From: Thinopyrum elongatum
Lineage: Eukaryota; Streptophyta; Magnoliopsida; Poales; Poaceae
Direction: 5' to 3'
Assembly: GCA_011799875.1 (NCBI GenBank)
Contig: CM022303.1
Location: forward strand, 548,469,368 to 548,533,367
DNA length: 64,000 nucleotides
The number at the start of each line of letters is the position of its first letter. Positions within the stretch are counted from its first letter, which is position 1. Both the position numbers and the translations under genes were made by a program. This document shows positions 1 through 10,731 of this stretch, in pieces. Below the pieces are notes generated by a model. It ran no database searches, was not told the DNA's origin, and worked only from the letters and a program-made list of their open reading frames with translations.

Positions 1-2
1 TG

Positions 3-1583
3 TCTGATGCATTGAGGCGTAAATCCTACTGAAGTGAACTTGAAGTCCAGTTACAGCAACCACTCCTGTATGAAGAGCTTCGAAAGCTAAATCTCGAGAT
101 AGTTCCTCAAGGATACCTAAAAACCATGGTTGTTGAACCAGACCTTGAGAAGGCTGTTAAGAGGGCGCAAGCTAAAGATGCTGAAATCGATCTCATGAAG
201 AAAGATCTTCACCTCAAAAAGTACAGGGATTTCTCGCTGTCTGAAGATGGAACCTTGTATTTCAGAGACCGCATTGTCGTACCTCGCTTCGAGCTAATGA
301 CTGACAAGGTCATGAAGGAGGCACATGATACACCGCTGACTATTCATCCGGGTAGCACCAAGATGTATCATGATCTCCGTCAAAGGTACTGGTGGTCTAG
401 AATGAAGCAGGACATTGCTCGATATGTTGTTGAATGTGATGTGTGCCATCACGTTAAAGCAGAACATTAGAAGCCTGCTGGAATTCTGCAACCACTTCCT
501 ATTCCTTTATGGAAATGGGATAAGGTTCAGATGGATTTTATTACTGGCCTTCCCAAGTCAAAGAAGGGTCACAATGCTATTCTTGTCGTCGTCGACCAAC
601 TCTCTAAAGTTGCACACTTTCTGCCTGTCAAGGAGACGATCACTGCTAGTCAGTTAGCAGAGTTGTATATCTCCAGAATTGTTTCACTCCACGGTATTCC
701 GAAGGAGATCAGTTCGGACCGTGGCGGTTTTTTCACCTCAAAGTTCTGGGAAAGTTTCCAAGAAGCTATGGGAACTCATATCACCTGGAGTTCAGCATAT
801 CACCCCCAGTCCCAAGGCCAAGTCGAACGAGTAAATCAAGTGCTTGAAGACATGCTGCGAGCTTGTGTTATTTCTTTCGGCAAGAAGTGGGAAGAATCTC
901 TCCCGTATGCCGAGTACTCTTATAACAACAGCTATCAAGCCAGCTTGAAAATGGCCCCCTTCGAAGTGCTTTACGGACGTAAGTGTCGAACCCCTCTGAA
1001 TTGGTCAGAAACTGGGGAACGACCACTCGTGGGTCCGGATATTATTCAACACGCCGAAGAGCAAGTCCGTATCGTTCGAGAAAATCTCAAAGTGGCTCAG
1101 GACCGCCAGAAGAGCAACTATGATCGCAAACGATGGGGTTTGGTCTATCAACCTGGTGATCAAGCTTATCTGCGTGTCACTCCTATAAAGGGCACTCACC
1201 GTTTTGGAATCAAGGGCAAGCTAGCTCCACGCTACATTGGTCCTTTCCGTATTGTTGCCAGACGTGGTCAGGTGGCATATAAATTGGAGTTGCCACCGCA
1301 ATTCTCTCATATCCACGACGTCTTCCATGTGTCGCAACTTCGTAAATGCTTCAAGGAATCTCCGCACTGCGCAGTGGATCACGAGATGCTCGAATTGCAA
1401 GATGATCTTTCTTATAAGGAGCATCCGATCCGCATCCTCGATGAAGCTGAACGTCGGACCCGTCAGAAGACAACCAAGTTCCTGAAAGTGCAGTGGTCAA
1501 ATCATACTGAAGATGAAGCCACTTGGGAACACGAGGATCATCTTCGGGAAGAATATCCCAACCTCTTTCCTTCTACCTCCTGA
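3..1583 (+). pseudogene. Retrotransposon pol 3' end: integrase with chromodomain
   Basis: This is one reading frame for the end of RNase H and the integrase of a chromovirus, which inserts the cDNA copy into chromatin. In order it holds the zinc-binding HHCC region (ending in CDVCHH, about 440-460), the catalytic core starting at MDFITGLP with the second Asp in SSDRGG and the Glu in GQVERVNQ, then a C-terminal chromodomain-like stretch (VQWSNHTEDEATWE). Two in-frame stops break it: TGA at 30-32 and TAG at 468-470, the second just after the HHCC motif. The integrase core and chromodomain from 531 on are otherwise open to a normal stop at 1583. The chromodomain points to the Tekay-like chromovirus lineage. 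The 5' end is cut by the window. Confidence 0.92.
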
Positions 1584-1607
1584 ATTCTCGTGGCGAGAAT
1601 TTCTTTT

Positions 1608-1620
1608 AGAGGAGGAGATT
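1608..1620 (+). other. Polypurine tract of the chromovirus
   Basis: The purine run AGAGGAGGAGATT directly precedes the LTR start TGTAACACC. This is the position expected for the plus-strand priming site. Confidence 0.8.
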
Positions 1621-4600
1621 TGTAACACCCCTATGTAATAAGCACTGTGATCATCTGCTAATAATGCCAAGTCATCCTCATTTGCAATGCCTAATCACAG
1701 TGGTTAACTCTTGAAACTCAAAATTATCTTTGAAACTCAATTCAAATTCAACTGAAAAATAAAGTTGTTCAAAAGTTGCCGCAAAAATGTTCATCTGCTA
1801 GCAAATATTCCATAACATTTATTTGTTAAGGAATACAACATCACTCTTATGCAAATATGAACAGTAGAAATTAAAATAGAACAATTCCTGCATATTTAAA
1901 TGCCAAATCATTTTTAAATAGTTCCAAATGAACTTCACAGTTTCCCAAACTTTTTATGGCAGTGCATAATATTGCATTGTTATTATGTGGCTAAGTCACA
2001 TATTCTACAAAAGTTAATTTGAGGCCAAACGATTTACAAAACAGAGACAAAAAAACAGAGAAAGAAATAGAAAAGGGAAAGAGAAAGAGAGAAAGGCCAC
2101 TGTGACCTCGGCCCAGTGCTACAGGCGAGGCCAGCCCGCCAGAACCCCTTTCTCCCTCCTCTGTCTCGCTGTCGCCACCGCACGCATCGCCTGCGTCTTC
2201 GAATCGGAGCCGGGAGCCGGTCCACCCTCGCCTACGTCTTCTTTCTCTTCCTCGGGACGACGAGATCGCCGTCGCCGTTCCTCCTCGCTCTTGCGCTACT
2301 AAGCACCCACAGGGCCACCGTGAGCCTGCAAGGTGAGCTGCGCTCCTTCCCTCACCGTCCGCCTCTCTTTTCTACGCTCGTAGTCGTTTCCGCCATGGCC
2401 GCCCGAAGCTTTCACCGCCGCTGTCAGTTGCCGTCGTAGCTAGGGCCTCTGTCACGCATGCCCGAGCCCCGCAACGAACTCCTGGTGCTCCCAGGAGTCG
2501 TTTGCGCGCACGCACGCGCCTTCCCAAGTCCCGTAGCCGCGAATCCATAGATGTCCGAACACCGGCCCCGCCGTCGACGAAGCCCTGCTCGACTCCGACC
2601 GCCCCCGCTCGTGAAAACGCCAGGAGTGGACGCGGCACGCTCTCCTCTTTCTAACGCCCTATCGTACGCGACGGGAGATGCTCTGGGGGTGATTCCCGAC
2701 GTCGGCCGCTGCGCGCCACCGCGTTTGAGGGCAGCTGTTGCTCCTCCGGCGCCGACCGCTGACCTGGACTGACCGGTGGGCCACCCCGAGTCACTGGCAG
2801 CTGGGTCCCGCAGGCCCAGTTGACCAGTTGACCAGGTCAACAAGCTGACGTGGCGCTCACTGCCACTGACGTGTGGGTCCCCCGTGTTAGCATTTTAGTT
2901 AGCGGCTAATTGCACTTAATTAAGTTAAACCACTAATTAGCCAAGACACTGACAGATGGGCCCCACCTAGTTAATTAACTCTGTTAGTTTAAATTAACTC
3001 ACTGTTATACCCACAGAGGCTGACAGGTGGGCCCCACCTGTCAGTTTGACCACTCAACAGCTCAGTTGACTGGCTGACGCAGTGCTGACGCCAGGATGAC
3101 ATCATAATTCATTTCTGATGAATTTAGTAATTAAAACAATTTCAGAATATTGATTAAACTTTGAAATTCAATAGAAAATAAACCGTAGCTCGGATCGAAA
3201 AACTTTGTACATGAAAGTTGATCAGAACGACGAGACGAAACTGACCGTGCCGTCCATTTCCGTGTCGAGACCCTCTATGGAGGTGAACCCGCAACTTCGA
3301 GGCCGTATCCGGTAGATGAATAGTGCATATACACCGGTTAATAAATCCAACTTAAATCCTAAAATAACTAATATGACCTAGACATGCTTTTAGGCAACCC
3401 TGCACTGCACGTTAGCTTAGCATGCTCTGCGTTGCTTTGTCTGCCTTGTATTTATACTGTTTCCTCCCCCTCTTCTTGATAGAGCCCGGTACTGACGCCG
3501 CTCCGGTGACTGGCTACACTACGGACGACCTTGCCTTTGCCGCCGAGCAACCAGGCAAGCCCCCCCTTTGATCATCCCGATATCGCCTATTCTATTTTCT
3601 CGTGCTTGCATTAGATTTTGCTACTGTTACTGTTATCCTATTCCTGCTGCATAGCCTGTTTATTGTAACTTGTTGTTGATACCTTCCAGTTCATCCTAAA
3701 CTGTTTAGAATAGACTGGGTAGAGCCCCATCAGTGACCCCCACTTATCCCGACTGCCCCGCTGGAGTATCAGAAGACCCGATCAACGAGATCGAAGACCA
3801 GGACCCGGCACCGCACCTCACTTCCTCCTTAGTTGCTCGACACTACTGGGTTACTATCGAGTGCCGAGGGTGATACCTCGTCAGCACTTCTGATGATAAC
3901 CTTGTAGGTTAGATATTCGGTCGTGGTCAGCGAGGGTGATTCTCCTACACCACCCCCGATAACGACGAAGTCGTGCAACACCTCTAGTGTGGACCTCGAG
4001 GGTGATTCCTCCTACGTCCACCTTGATATTACATCAGGTGGGAGTCCAACGAGGGTGATGCCTCGGATTCCCCCTTGATATGGTAGCCACACGGATGCCC
4101 TACATAACTGATGTTACTGATGCTTGGAAAGGCGGGTCGACCCTGAGGGGTACCCGCGAATGATGGATAGTTACCCGTGATTTATTTTTACGAGGCGCGG
4201 CCGGGCATTCTTAGCCCTTGCAGCAAGTCCTCGAGACGGGGCGACGGGGTCACATCGATCGTGAGTCTCTACTCGTTACCGCAAGCCCCTAGACCTCTAT
4301 CGATTTGGATATTTGATCCGAGCCGGCCTTTGGCCGGATAGCACTAACCATCACGTGGGAAGAGTTATGGGCACTCTGCATCGTAGCATCAGCCGAAAGC
4401 TCTGTCAGACGTCCAGTTCAGCACTGCGGCCGGGCTGGGCCGGCACCATCCGGTAGTGGTGGAGCCTGGTTCGCCCTGCATGCAACGACCTGGAGGGCGA
4501 GGGGCGATGGCCCAAGACCCCCTTGCGCTTAGGAGGTAGACCGGCGGGGACCTCTCTGCTGAGCTGTAGGTAGGGCTGCGGTGTGTCATTTGGCCAAGGC

Positions 4601-5489
4601 CGGGCATGACCCAGGAAAGTGTGTCCGGTCGGAGTTAATCGAGCGTGGTGGGTAAGTTGGTGCACCCCTGCAGGGAAGAAAACATCTATCGATAGCCGGT
4701 CCTACGGTAAAGGACACTCGGAGTTGTATCCCGATCGGTACAACTAGAACTTGGGATGATACCTGGATATGTGGCTCCGGGATCGCTTTCTCGCAGGGAG
4801 TCGAGAAAGGATCTCTGGGCGAGACTGTTACTGGATACTACTACTACTTTACATTATGCTAATCTGCACTCTTCTAATGCTGCAAGACCGATGAAGAAGT
4901 TGAAGATGCTAGACTTCGATAGGACTAGGCTTTCCTCTATATTCTGGCATTTCTGCAGCCCAGTCCACATATACAGCCTCCCTTTGATAATGTTGCATAT
5001 GTAGTGTAGATCCTTGCTTGCTGAGTACTTCGGAGTACTCACGGTTGCTTTGCTTTCCTTATTTCCCCATATCAGTTTGTCGTGACCCGATGACGGAGCC
5101 CCTGAGACAGTTGTTCCCGCCGATGACTACTACTACTACTACCCCGAGGATGGCTACTAGTTCGAGATGGCCGACGACCAGGAGTAGGTTCGGAGGATCC
5201 CAGGCAGGAGGCCTGCGCCTTTCAATCGTAGCTTTTGTTTTGCCCCGCTTTCTTAAGGCTTCTCTGTCTTTCTTTTTATATCTGTACTCAGATATCTGAT
5301 GCTTCCGCTGACGCTTGTATGCTATTGAGCTATGTATTCAAGCCCTCGAGGCCTTGGCTTGTAATATAAAGCTTGTATGACTTTATTTATGTTTTAGAGT
5401 TGTGTTGTGATATCTTCAAGTGAGTCCTTGGGCTTGATCGTGTGCATTTGCGTGTATGATTAGTGCACGATTAAGCCGGGGGCGTCACA
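1621..5489 (+). repeat. 3' LTR of chromovirus (3.87 kb)
   Basis: The LTR runs from TGTAACACCCC to GGGCGTCACA. It has an AT-rich start, a GC-rich island at about 2100-2880 with no recognisable protein, a stretch rich in GTGGGCCCCAC-type motifs (2870-3045), four spaced copies of CGAGGGTGAT (3865, 3931, 3997, 4050) and a TAC microsatellite near 5126. The same layout is seen reversed in the solo LTR at 36628-40848. I see no host gene in it. Confidence 0.88.
3020..3044. repeat. Inverted repeat in the LTR
   Basis: The arms CTGACAGGTGG and CCACCTGTCAG are perfect 11 bp inverted repeats separated by GCC. Related GTGGGCCCCAC motifs lie at about 2873 and 2955. TGGGCC is the core of plant site II (TCP-binding) promoter elements, so a regulatory role in the LTR is possible but inferred. 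Confidence 0.6.
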
Positions 5490-6462
5490 CATCAAACAAT
5501 TTCAGATTCATAATACTCAATCCAACACAAAGAACCTCAAAGAGTGCCCCAAGATTTCTACCGAAGAAACAAAGACAAGAACGTGCATCAACCCCTATGC
5601 ATAGATTACCCCAATGTCACCTCGGGAATCCGCGAGTTGAGTGCCAAAACATATATCAAGTGAATCAATATGATACCCCATTGCCACCACGGGTATTCAT
5701 AGCAAGACATACATAAAGTGTTCTCAAATCCATAAAAGTATTCAATCCGATAAGAACGAAATCTCAAAGGGAAAACTCAATTCACAACAAGATAGAGAGG
5801 GGAAAACACCATATGATCCGACTATATTAACAAAGCCCGCGATACATCAAGATCATGACATCTCAAGAACACGAGAGAGAGAGATTAAACACATAGCTAC
5901 TGGTACAAACCCTCAGCCCCGAGGGTGGACTACTCCCTCCTCATCATGGTGGCCACCGGTGATGATTTCCCCCTCCGGCAGGGTGCCGGAATGGGGTCTA
6001 GATTGGTTTTTTGTGGCTACAAAGGCCTGCGGCGGCGGAACTTCTGATCTAGGGTTACCCCGAGGGTTTTTTGGAATATTTGGCAATTTATAGGGCGAAG
6101 AGGCAGTGCGGGAGGCCACCGAGGTGGGCACAACCCACCTGGGCGCGCCTGGGCCCCCAGGCGTGCCCTGGTGGGTTGTGCTCTCCTCGGAGCTCCCCTC
6201 TGCTACTTCTTTGGCCCACTGGGTGTCTTCTGGTCCAGAAAAAATCTCCAAAAAATTTTGCTGCGTTTGGACTCCGTTTGGTATTGATTTTCTGCGATGT
6301 AAAAAAACAAGCAAAAAACAACAACTGGCACTGGGCATTATGTCAATAGGTTAGTCCCAAAAAATGATATAAAGTTGCTATAAAATGATTGTAAAACATC
6401 CAAGAATGATAATATAACAGCATGAATACTTCATAAATTATAGATACGTTGGAGACGTATCA
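5490..6462 (-). repeat. Partial 3' LTR of element A
   Basis: This aligns closely with 11436-12427, the same part of the other LTR, ending in GGAGACGTATCA. A 21 bp segment present near 11896 is missing at about 5950. The left part was separated by the chromovirus insertion at CATCA. Confidence 0.88.
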
Positions 6463-6480
6463 GCATCCCCAAGCTTAATT

Positions 6481-6500
6481 CCTACTCGTCCTCGAGTAGG
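6481..6500. repeat. Conserved hairpin beside the polypurine tract (A)
   Basis: CCTACTCG and CGAGTAGG form a perfect 8 bp stem with loop TCCT, 18 bp from the LTR. The same hairpin is at 32252-32271 in D, and with one mismatch near 21770 in C. Confidence 0.75.
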
Positions 6501-8020
6501 TAAATGATAAAAGAAATAATTTATGAAGTGTGAATGCTAGCATAGTGCACAAGTTTGATCAATGATAATTTCAATCACTTTTTCTAGCATCATAACAGCA
6601 ATTCTTTCTCATAAAACTTCTCATGTTAAAGTAGCAATGAATTCACATGTTAAGGTTCAAACAATGAATTCTCTTGAAACTCAACAACCTATATTCTTAG
6701 TCACCAAACAATTGTAATTCAACTTATTCAACAGAGTCTAAGTAAGAGCTCCACATACTCAATCATCATATAGTCTTCCATGATTGCTACTACTCAAAGC
6801 ATATTCTTAGAACAAATGGCATCCATCGAACACAGAGAAAGATAGGGGCTTAATATTTTGCCTCCCAACTCATTTATCATAGAGATAATTGTCAACAATA
6901 ATAAATCATGATCAAATATATTTGACTTGTCATATGTGCCTAGATCTTTCCCCACCACATGATGCTTGCCAACTAGAGAATAATTGAGGTTGAATGAGGA
7001 TGTAAACTATTGACTCTTTGCATAAAAGTAAATACTGAAAAGTAAAAGATAGGCCCTTCGCAGAGGGAAGCAGAGGTTGTCATGTGCTTTTTATTGTTGG
7101 ATGCCCAAGCTCTTAATGCAAAGGAACGTCACGTTATATTGCCCCTTATGATAGCAGCCTTTATTATGTAGTCTGTCGCTTTTATTACTTTGCCATCCCA
7201 AGTTCGTACCACGCTTAATTTTCCCTTACAATAAAAGATCAAACATATTTAGGAGCAATTTTTATTGCTTTATGCACCGATGACAACTTACTTGATGGAT
7301 CTTATTCAATCCATAGGTAGGTATGGTGGACACTCATGGCAAGAAACTGGGTTTAAGGGTTTTTGGATGCACAAGTAGTATCTCTACTTAGTACGAATTT
7401 ATGGCTAGCAAAAGATCCTAGGCAAACACCACATGTTGGAGGATCCATGACAATATAACTTCTATGCAAATATACACAACCATAACTCATTACGTTGTCT
7501 TCCTTGTCCAATTTCAACTAATTTGCTCAAGTTTGAAAATAATTAATGGGTATTCACAATCATAGAAGATTTCCAAGATAATATATTTGCATGTGAAAGT
7601 TCTCTTCCTTATAGTAATCATTCATGAATTGCTTGTATGACCAATATTGTGATTGTCAAACTTAAAAAGATTTCACTTTCTAAACCCAATGTGAAGCTAC
7701 TACTAGGCATGATATAAACATATAATTTCAACTTCATGATATTCAATGCATTCAACAATTTACTCATAGGATATAAGTGAAGCACAAGAGTAAATGACAA
7801 ACTACTCCAAAAAAATATAAGTGAAGATCAAATGAGTAGTTAAGTAAATGGGTAGCTATTTGAGGACTCTCTCTTATTTAAAAGTTTCAGATCTAAGTAT
7901 TTTATTAAAACAGCAAGCAAAACAAAATAAAATGAAATTCTAAGAATGGCACACATCATGTGAAGAAGCAAAAACTTAGGCTCAACCGAGGCTAACCGAT
8001 AATTGTTGATGAAGAAAGGT

Positions 8021-8042
8021 GGGATGCCTACCGGGGCATCCC
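8021..8042. repeat. GGGATGCC hairpin, first copy (A)
   Basis: GGGATGCC pairs with GGCATCCC around the loop TACCGG, and CATCCCCAAGCTT follows. It is one of two copies 150 bp apart in this element. Confidence 0.75.
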
Positions 8043-8170
8043 CAAGCTTAGATGCTTGAGACTTCTTGTAATATTAACTTGGGATACCTTGGGCATCCCC
8101 AAGCTTGAGCTCTTGTGTCTTCTTCATTCTTCTCATAACACGGTTTCCCGATAATATTGGAGATGAAAGA

Positions 8171-8194
8171 GGGGATGCCTTCCGGGGCATCCCC
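8171..8194. repeat. GGGGATGCC hairpin, second copy (A)
   Basis: The arms GGGGATGCC and GGCATCCCC form a perfect 9 bp stem with loop TTCCGG. The same 24 bases occur at 23482-23505 in C and, inverted, at 30520-30543 in D. Confidence 0.8.
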
Positions 8195-8941
8195 AAGCTT
8201 AGTTGCTTGGATATCCCTTGAATATTACCTTGGGGGTGCCTCGGGCATCCCCAAGCTTAGGGTCTTGTCATTCCTTATTCTCCTCATATCGATATCTCAC
8301 CCAAAACTTGAAAACTTCAATCACACAAAACTTAACGGAACTTCGTGAGATGGGTTAGTATGATAAAGACAAATCATTCACTTTGGTACTGTCAAAGACA
8401 AGATTCATAATTGTTCTCACACAATTACTACTGTACTCTACAATTTCCACAATTTATATTAAGTAATATAAGCCATAGAAACCATAGAACAAGCAAACTA
8501 TGCATTGAAAACAGAATCTGTCAAAAAGAGAACAGTACATAAAGATCTGAATTAAAGTCATAATTATGTAACTCCAAAAACTCTGAAAATTTATAAAAAC
8601 GTAGAGAATTTTTATGCACAACTACTGTAAAAAATTAAGAGTTTTTTGACTCTCCAGTGAATTTAAACAATTCTGTTACTGGGCGCAAAAGTTTCTGTTT
8701 TTGCACAGAATCAAGTCAACTATCATCCACACTATCCCAAAGGCTTTACTTGGTACTTTATTGAAATAAAAGCAATAAAACATGATTACTACAGTAGCAT
8801 AACCATGTGAACACACAAAAACAGTAGGTAAAAGTGTTGGGTTGTCTCCCAACAAGCGCTTTTCTTTAATGCCTTTTAGCTAGGCATGATGAGTTCAATG
8901 ATGCTCGCATAAAAGATAAGGATTGAAACATAAAGAGAGCA

Positions 8942-10607
8942 TCATGAATCATAAGTTCCTCTCTCATAATAATTTTCAGTAGCATCATGAATAAATTCAT
9001 CAATATAACCATCACATAAAGCATTCTTTTCATGATCCACAAGCATAGAAATTTTATTACTCTCCACATAAGAAAATTTCTTCTCATTCACAATGGTGGG
9101 AGTATCATATGAAACTCGAATACTATAAATTGTTTCCACATTAAAAGAGTAATGTTCAGGAAAAGGGTGATCATAACTATGAAAAGTTTTATAAATATAA
9201 TCATTACCACTTTTTATAACATAAGTATCATCACAATAATCATCATAAGTAGCAACTTTGTTCTCATCATAGATAGGAGGCATGCAATCATCATAGCAAA
9301 TTTGATCATTCAAAGTAGGGGGACTAAAAAGATCATATTCATTAAGCATATCACCCCCAAGCTTGGGACAAACATTAATTGCAGCAAATAAATTATCAAA
9401 CATGTCATTCTCATCAAACATAGCATCCCCAAGCTTGTGGCTTGGCATATCATAAGCATAATTATTCTCATCATTAATAGTATGAATAGCACCAACGGTA
9501 TAACAATTGCTATCATCATAATTTCCCAAGTTGGTGCCAAAAAGACTTCCAAGATTATAAGAAGTATCATTATCTTCCCAATCATAATCATCACAACAAG
9601 CAATGGGCATAACAAAATCATCATCAATAGTGCTTTCGGACATTGTGCCATAAGACATAGAAGCAAAATCATCATCAAGTGCATCATCTTCCACAATTAT
9701 TTTTGATTCATTTTCATGAGGCACAACAATAATAGAAGCAACATTATTTGGGAGAGATACCTTTTTACCTCTATTCTATCTTCTTTTCTTCTTCTTCACC
9801 ACATCATGTGTGGGTTTAATTAATTTTTTAACCTTCTTATTGATGAGATTGGTTGAATAGGGAGCTCCTCCTCGTCACCTATTTCATCATGAGAGACAAT
9901 AGGAGGGAAGTGGAAATCTTTACCCTTTCATTAGTATTCCTTTTATATTCTATTGGTTTTCCCATCTTTCTATAGTTGGCAATATAAGCATTCTCATTGC
10001 AATTTACCATGCAAAACATATAGATATTTTTTAGATTAGTTTCAATGTCGTCCATGAGAATGAATACTTCAAACCAACTATTTTTATGTGTCAATTCTTC
10101 ACTCCCCAAAAATAGACAAAGCTCATTATAAAGTTCAAGGGTGATCAAGTCATTACAATATTTGGCCATGATTCGATCATGAAAAAGTTTGCATTGGAAA
10201 TTAAGATGACCATCCTTATTGCAAAGTTCACAAGTAATAGGACAAAGAGAACATAATTTTGTAGCAAATTCATCTATCACTTTGAGCAAAAAAATTGGTC
10301 CTATCATGCTTATGCTTCTTACAAAATCTATCTTCCCTATAAGGCACGTCTTCACAAAGTCTTTCCACTCCACAAAAATTGACATGCTTATAAGAAACAT
10401 TTTTGTCATGACTTGTGCAATCATCATTAGCATTTTGGATATTCAAAGAATTCATACTAACAACATTGCAATCATGCTCATCATCAAAGATTCTATGCCA
10501 AACATTTTATTGAATTCTTCTTCTATCAATTGAGCATAATTTTCCTTTCCATCATTTTCAAGAAAGACATGATAAAGAAGAATAATATGAGGCCACCTCA
10601 ATTCCAT
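8942..10607 (-). pseudogene. Broken ORF with CCHC zinc knuckle and acidic C-terminus
   Basis: Reading right to left from an ATG at 10605-10607, a protein of roughly 500 residues can be followed through frame changes. One is near 10480; another is at a run of seven A (10288-10294). After that comes a zinc knuckle, CELCNKDGHLNFQC, which has exact C-x2-C-x4-H-x4-C spacing. A Lys-rich stretch follows, with an in-frame TAG near 9775. The last 260 residues (8942-9724) are open, very rich in Asp, Asn and Tyr, and begin EDDALDDDFASMSYG. The knuckle suggests an RNA-binding, gag-like role, but no capsid or enzyme domain is seen and I do not recognise the acidic part. It is the only coding region of element A. 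Confidence 0.6.
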
Positions 10608-10703
10608 TTTTTATAGTTTTCTTTTATAAACCAAACTAGTGATAAAACAAGAAACTAAAAGATTCGATTGCAAGATCTAAAGATATACCTTCAAGCACTC
10701 ACC

Positions 10704-10721
10704 TCCCCGGCAACGGCGCCA
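10704..10721 (-). other. Primer binding site, tRNA-Asp type (A)
   Basis: The minus strand reads TGGCGCCGTTGCCGGGGA, matching the 3' end of plant tRNA-Asp, 10 bases inside the LTR. This is the usual primer of the Athila lineage and fixes the orientation. Confidence 0.88.
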
Positions 10722-10731
10722 GAAAAGAGCT

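Larger units (their letters stand above)
1..5489 (+). mobile_element. Ty3/gypsy chromovirus, 3' portion with long 3' LTR
   Basis: The left part of the window is the end of a chromovirus-type Ty3/gypsy retrotransposon: the last part of pol, a polypurine tract, then a 3.87 kb LTR with TGTAACACCCC at one end and CGTCACA at the other. The 5' part lies outside the window. The five bases after the LTR (CATCA, 5490-5494) match the uninterrupted copy of the host LTR near 11435, so the element inserted into the left LTR of the Athila-type element that continues at 5490. A solo LTR of the same family lies inverted at 36628-40848. Confidence 0.9.
6463..8941 (-). other. Non-coding 3' region of element A
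   Basis: No protein is recognisable. Next to the LTR is the polypurine tract (TAAGCTTGGGGATGC on the minus strand). Further in are two roughly 150 bp repeat units (about 8010-8270), each with a GGGATGCC hairpin and CATCCCCAAGCTT copies that echo the polypurine tract. The region is AT-rich and shares blocks with elements C and D. Confidence 0.7.

Noticed and set aside
2034..2843. Several overlapping frames in the first LTR
   Set aside because: Composition effect of the GC-rich island; no conserved counterpart frame in the solo LTR copy.
5913..6354. Frames of 80-140 codons in the LTRs of A, C and D (also near 12000, 21400, 27500 and 32500)
   Set aside because: They recur in every LTR copy on both strands and reflect a GC-rich LTR segment, not a gene.
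9152..9706. Plus-strand frames opposite the acidic ORF of element A
   Set aside because: Ile/Thr-rich shadows of the minus-strand Asp/Asn-rich frame.
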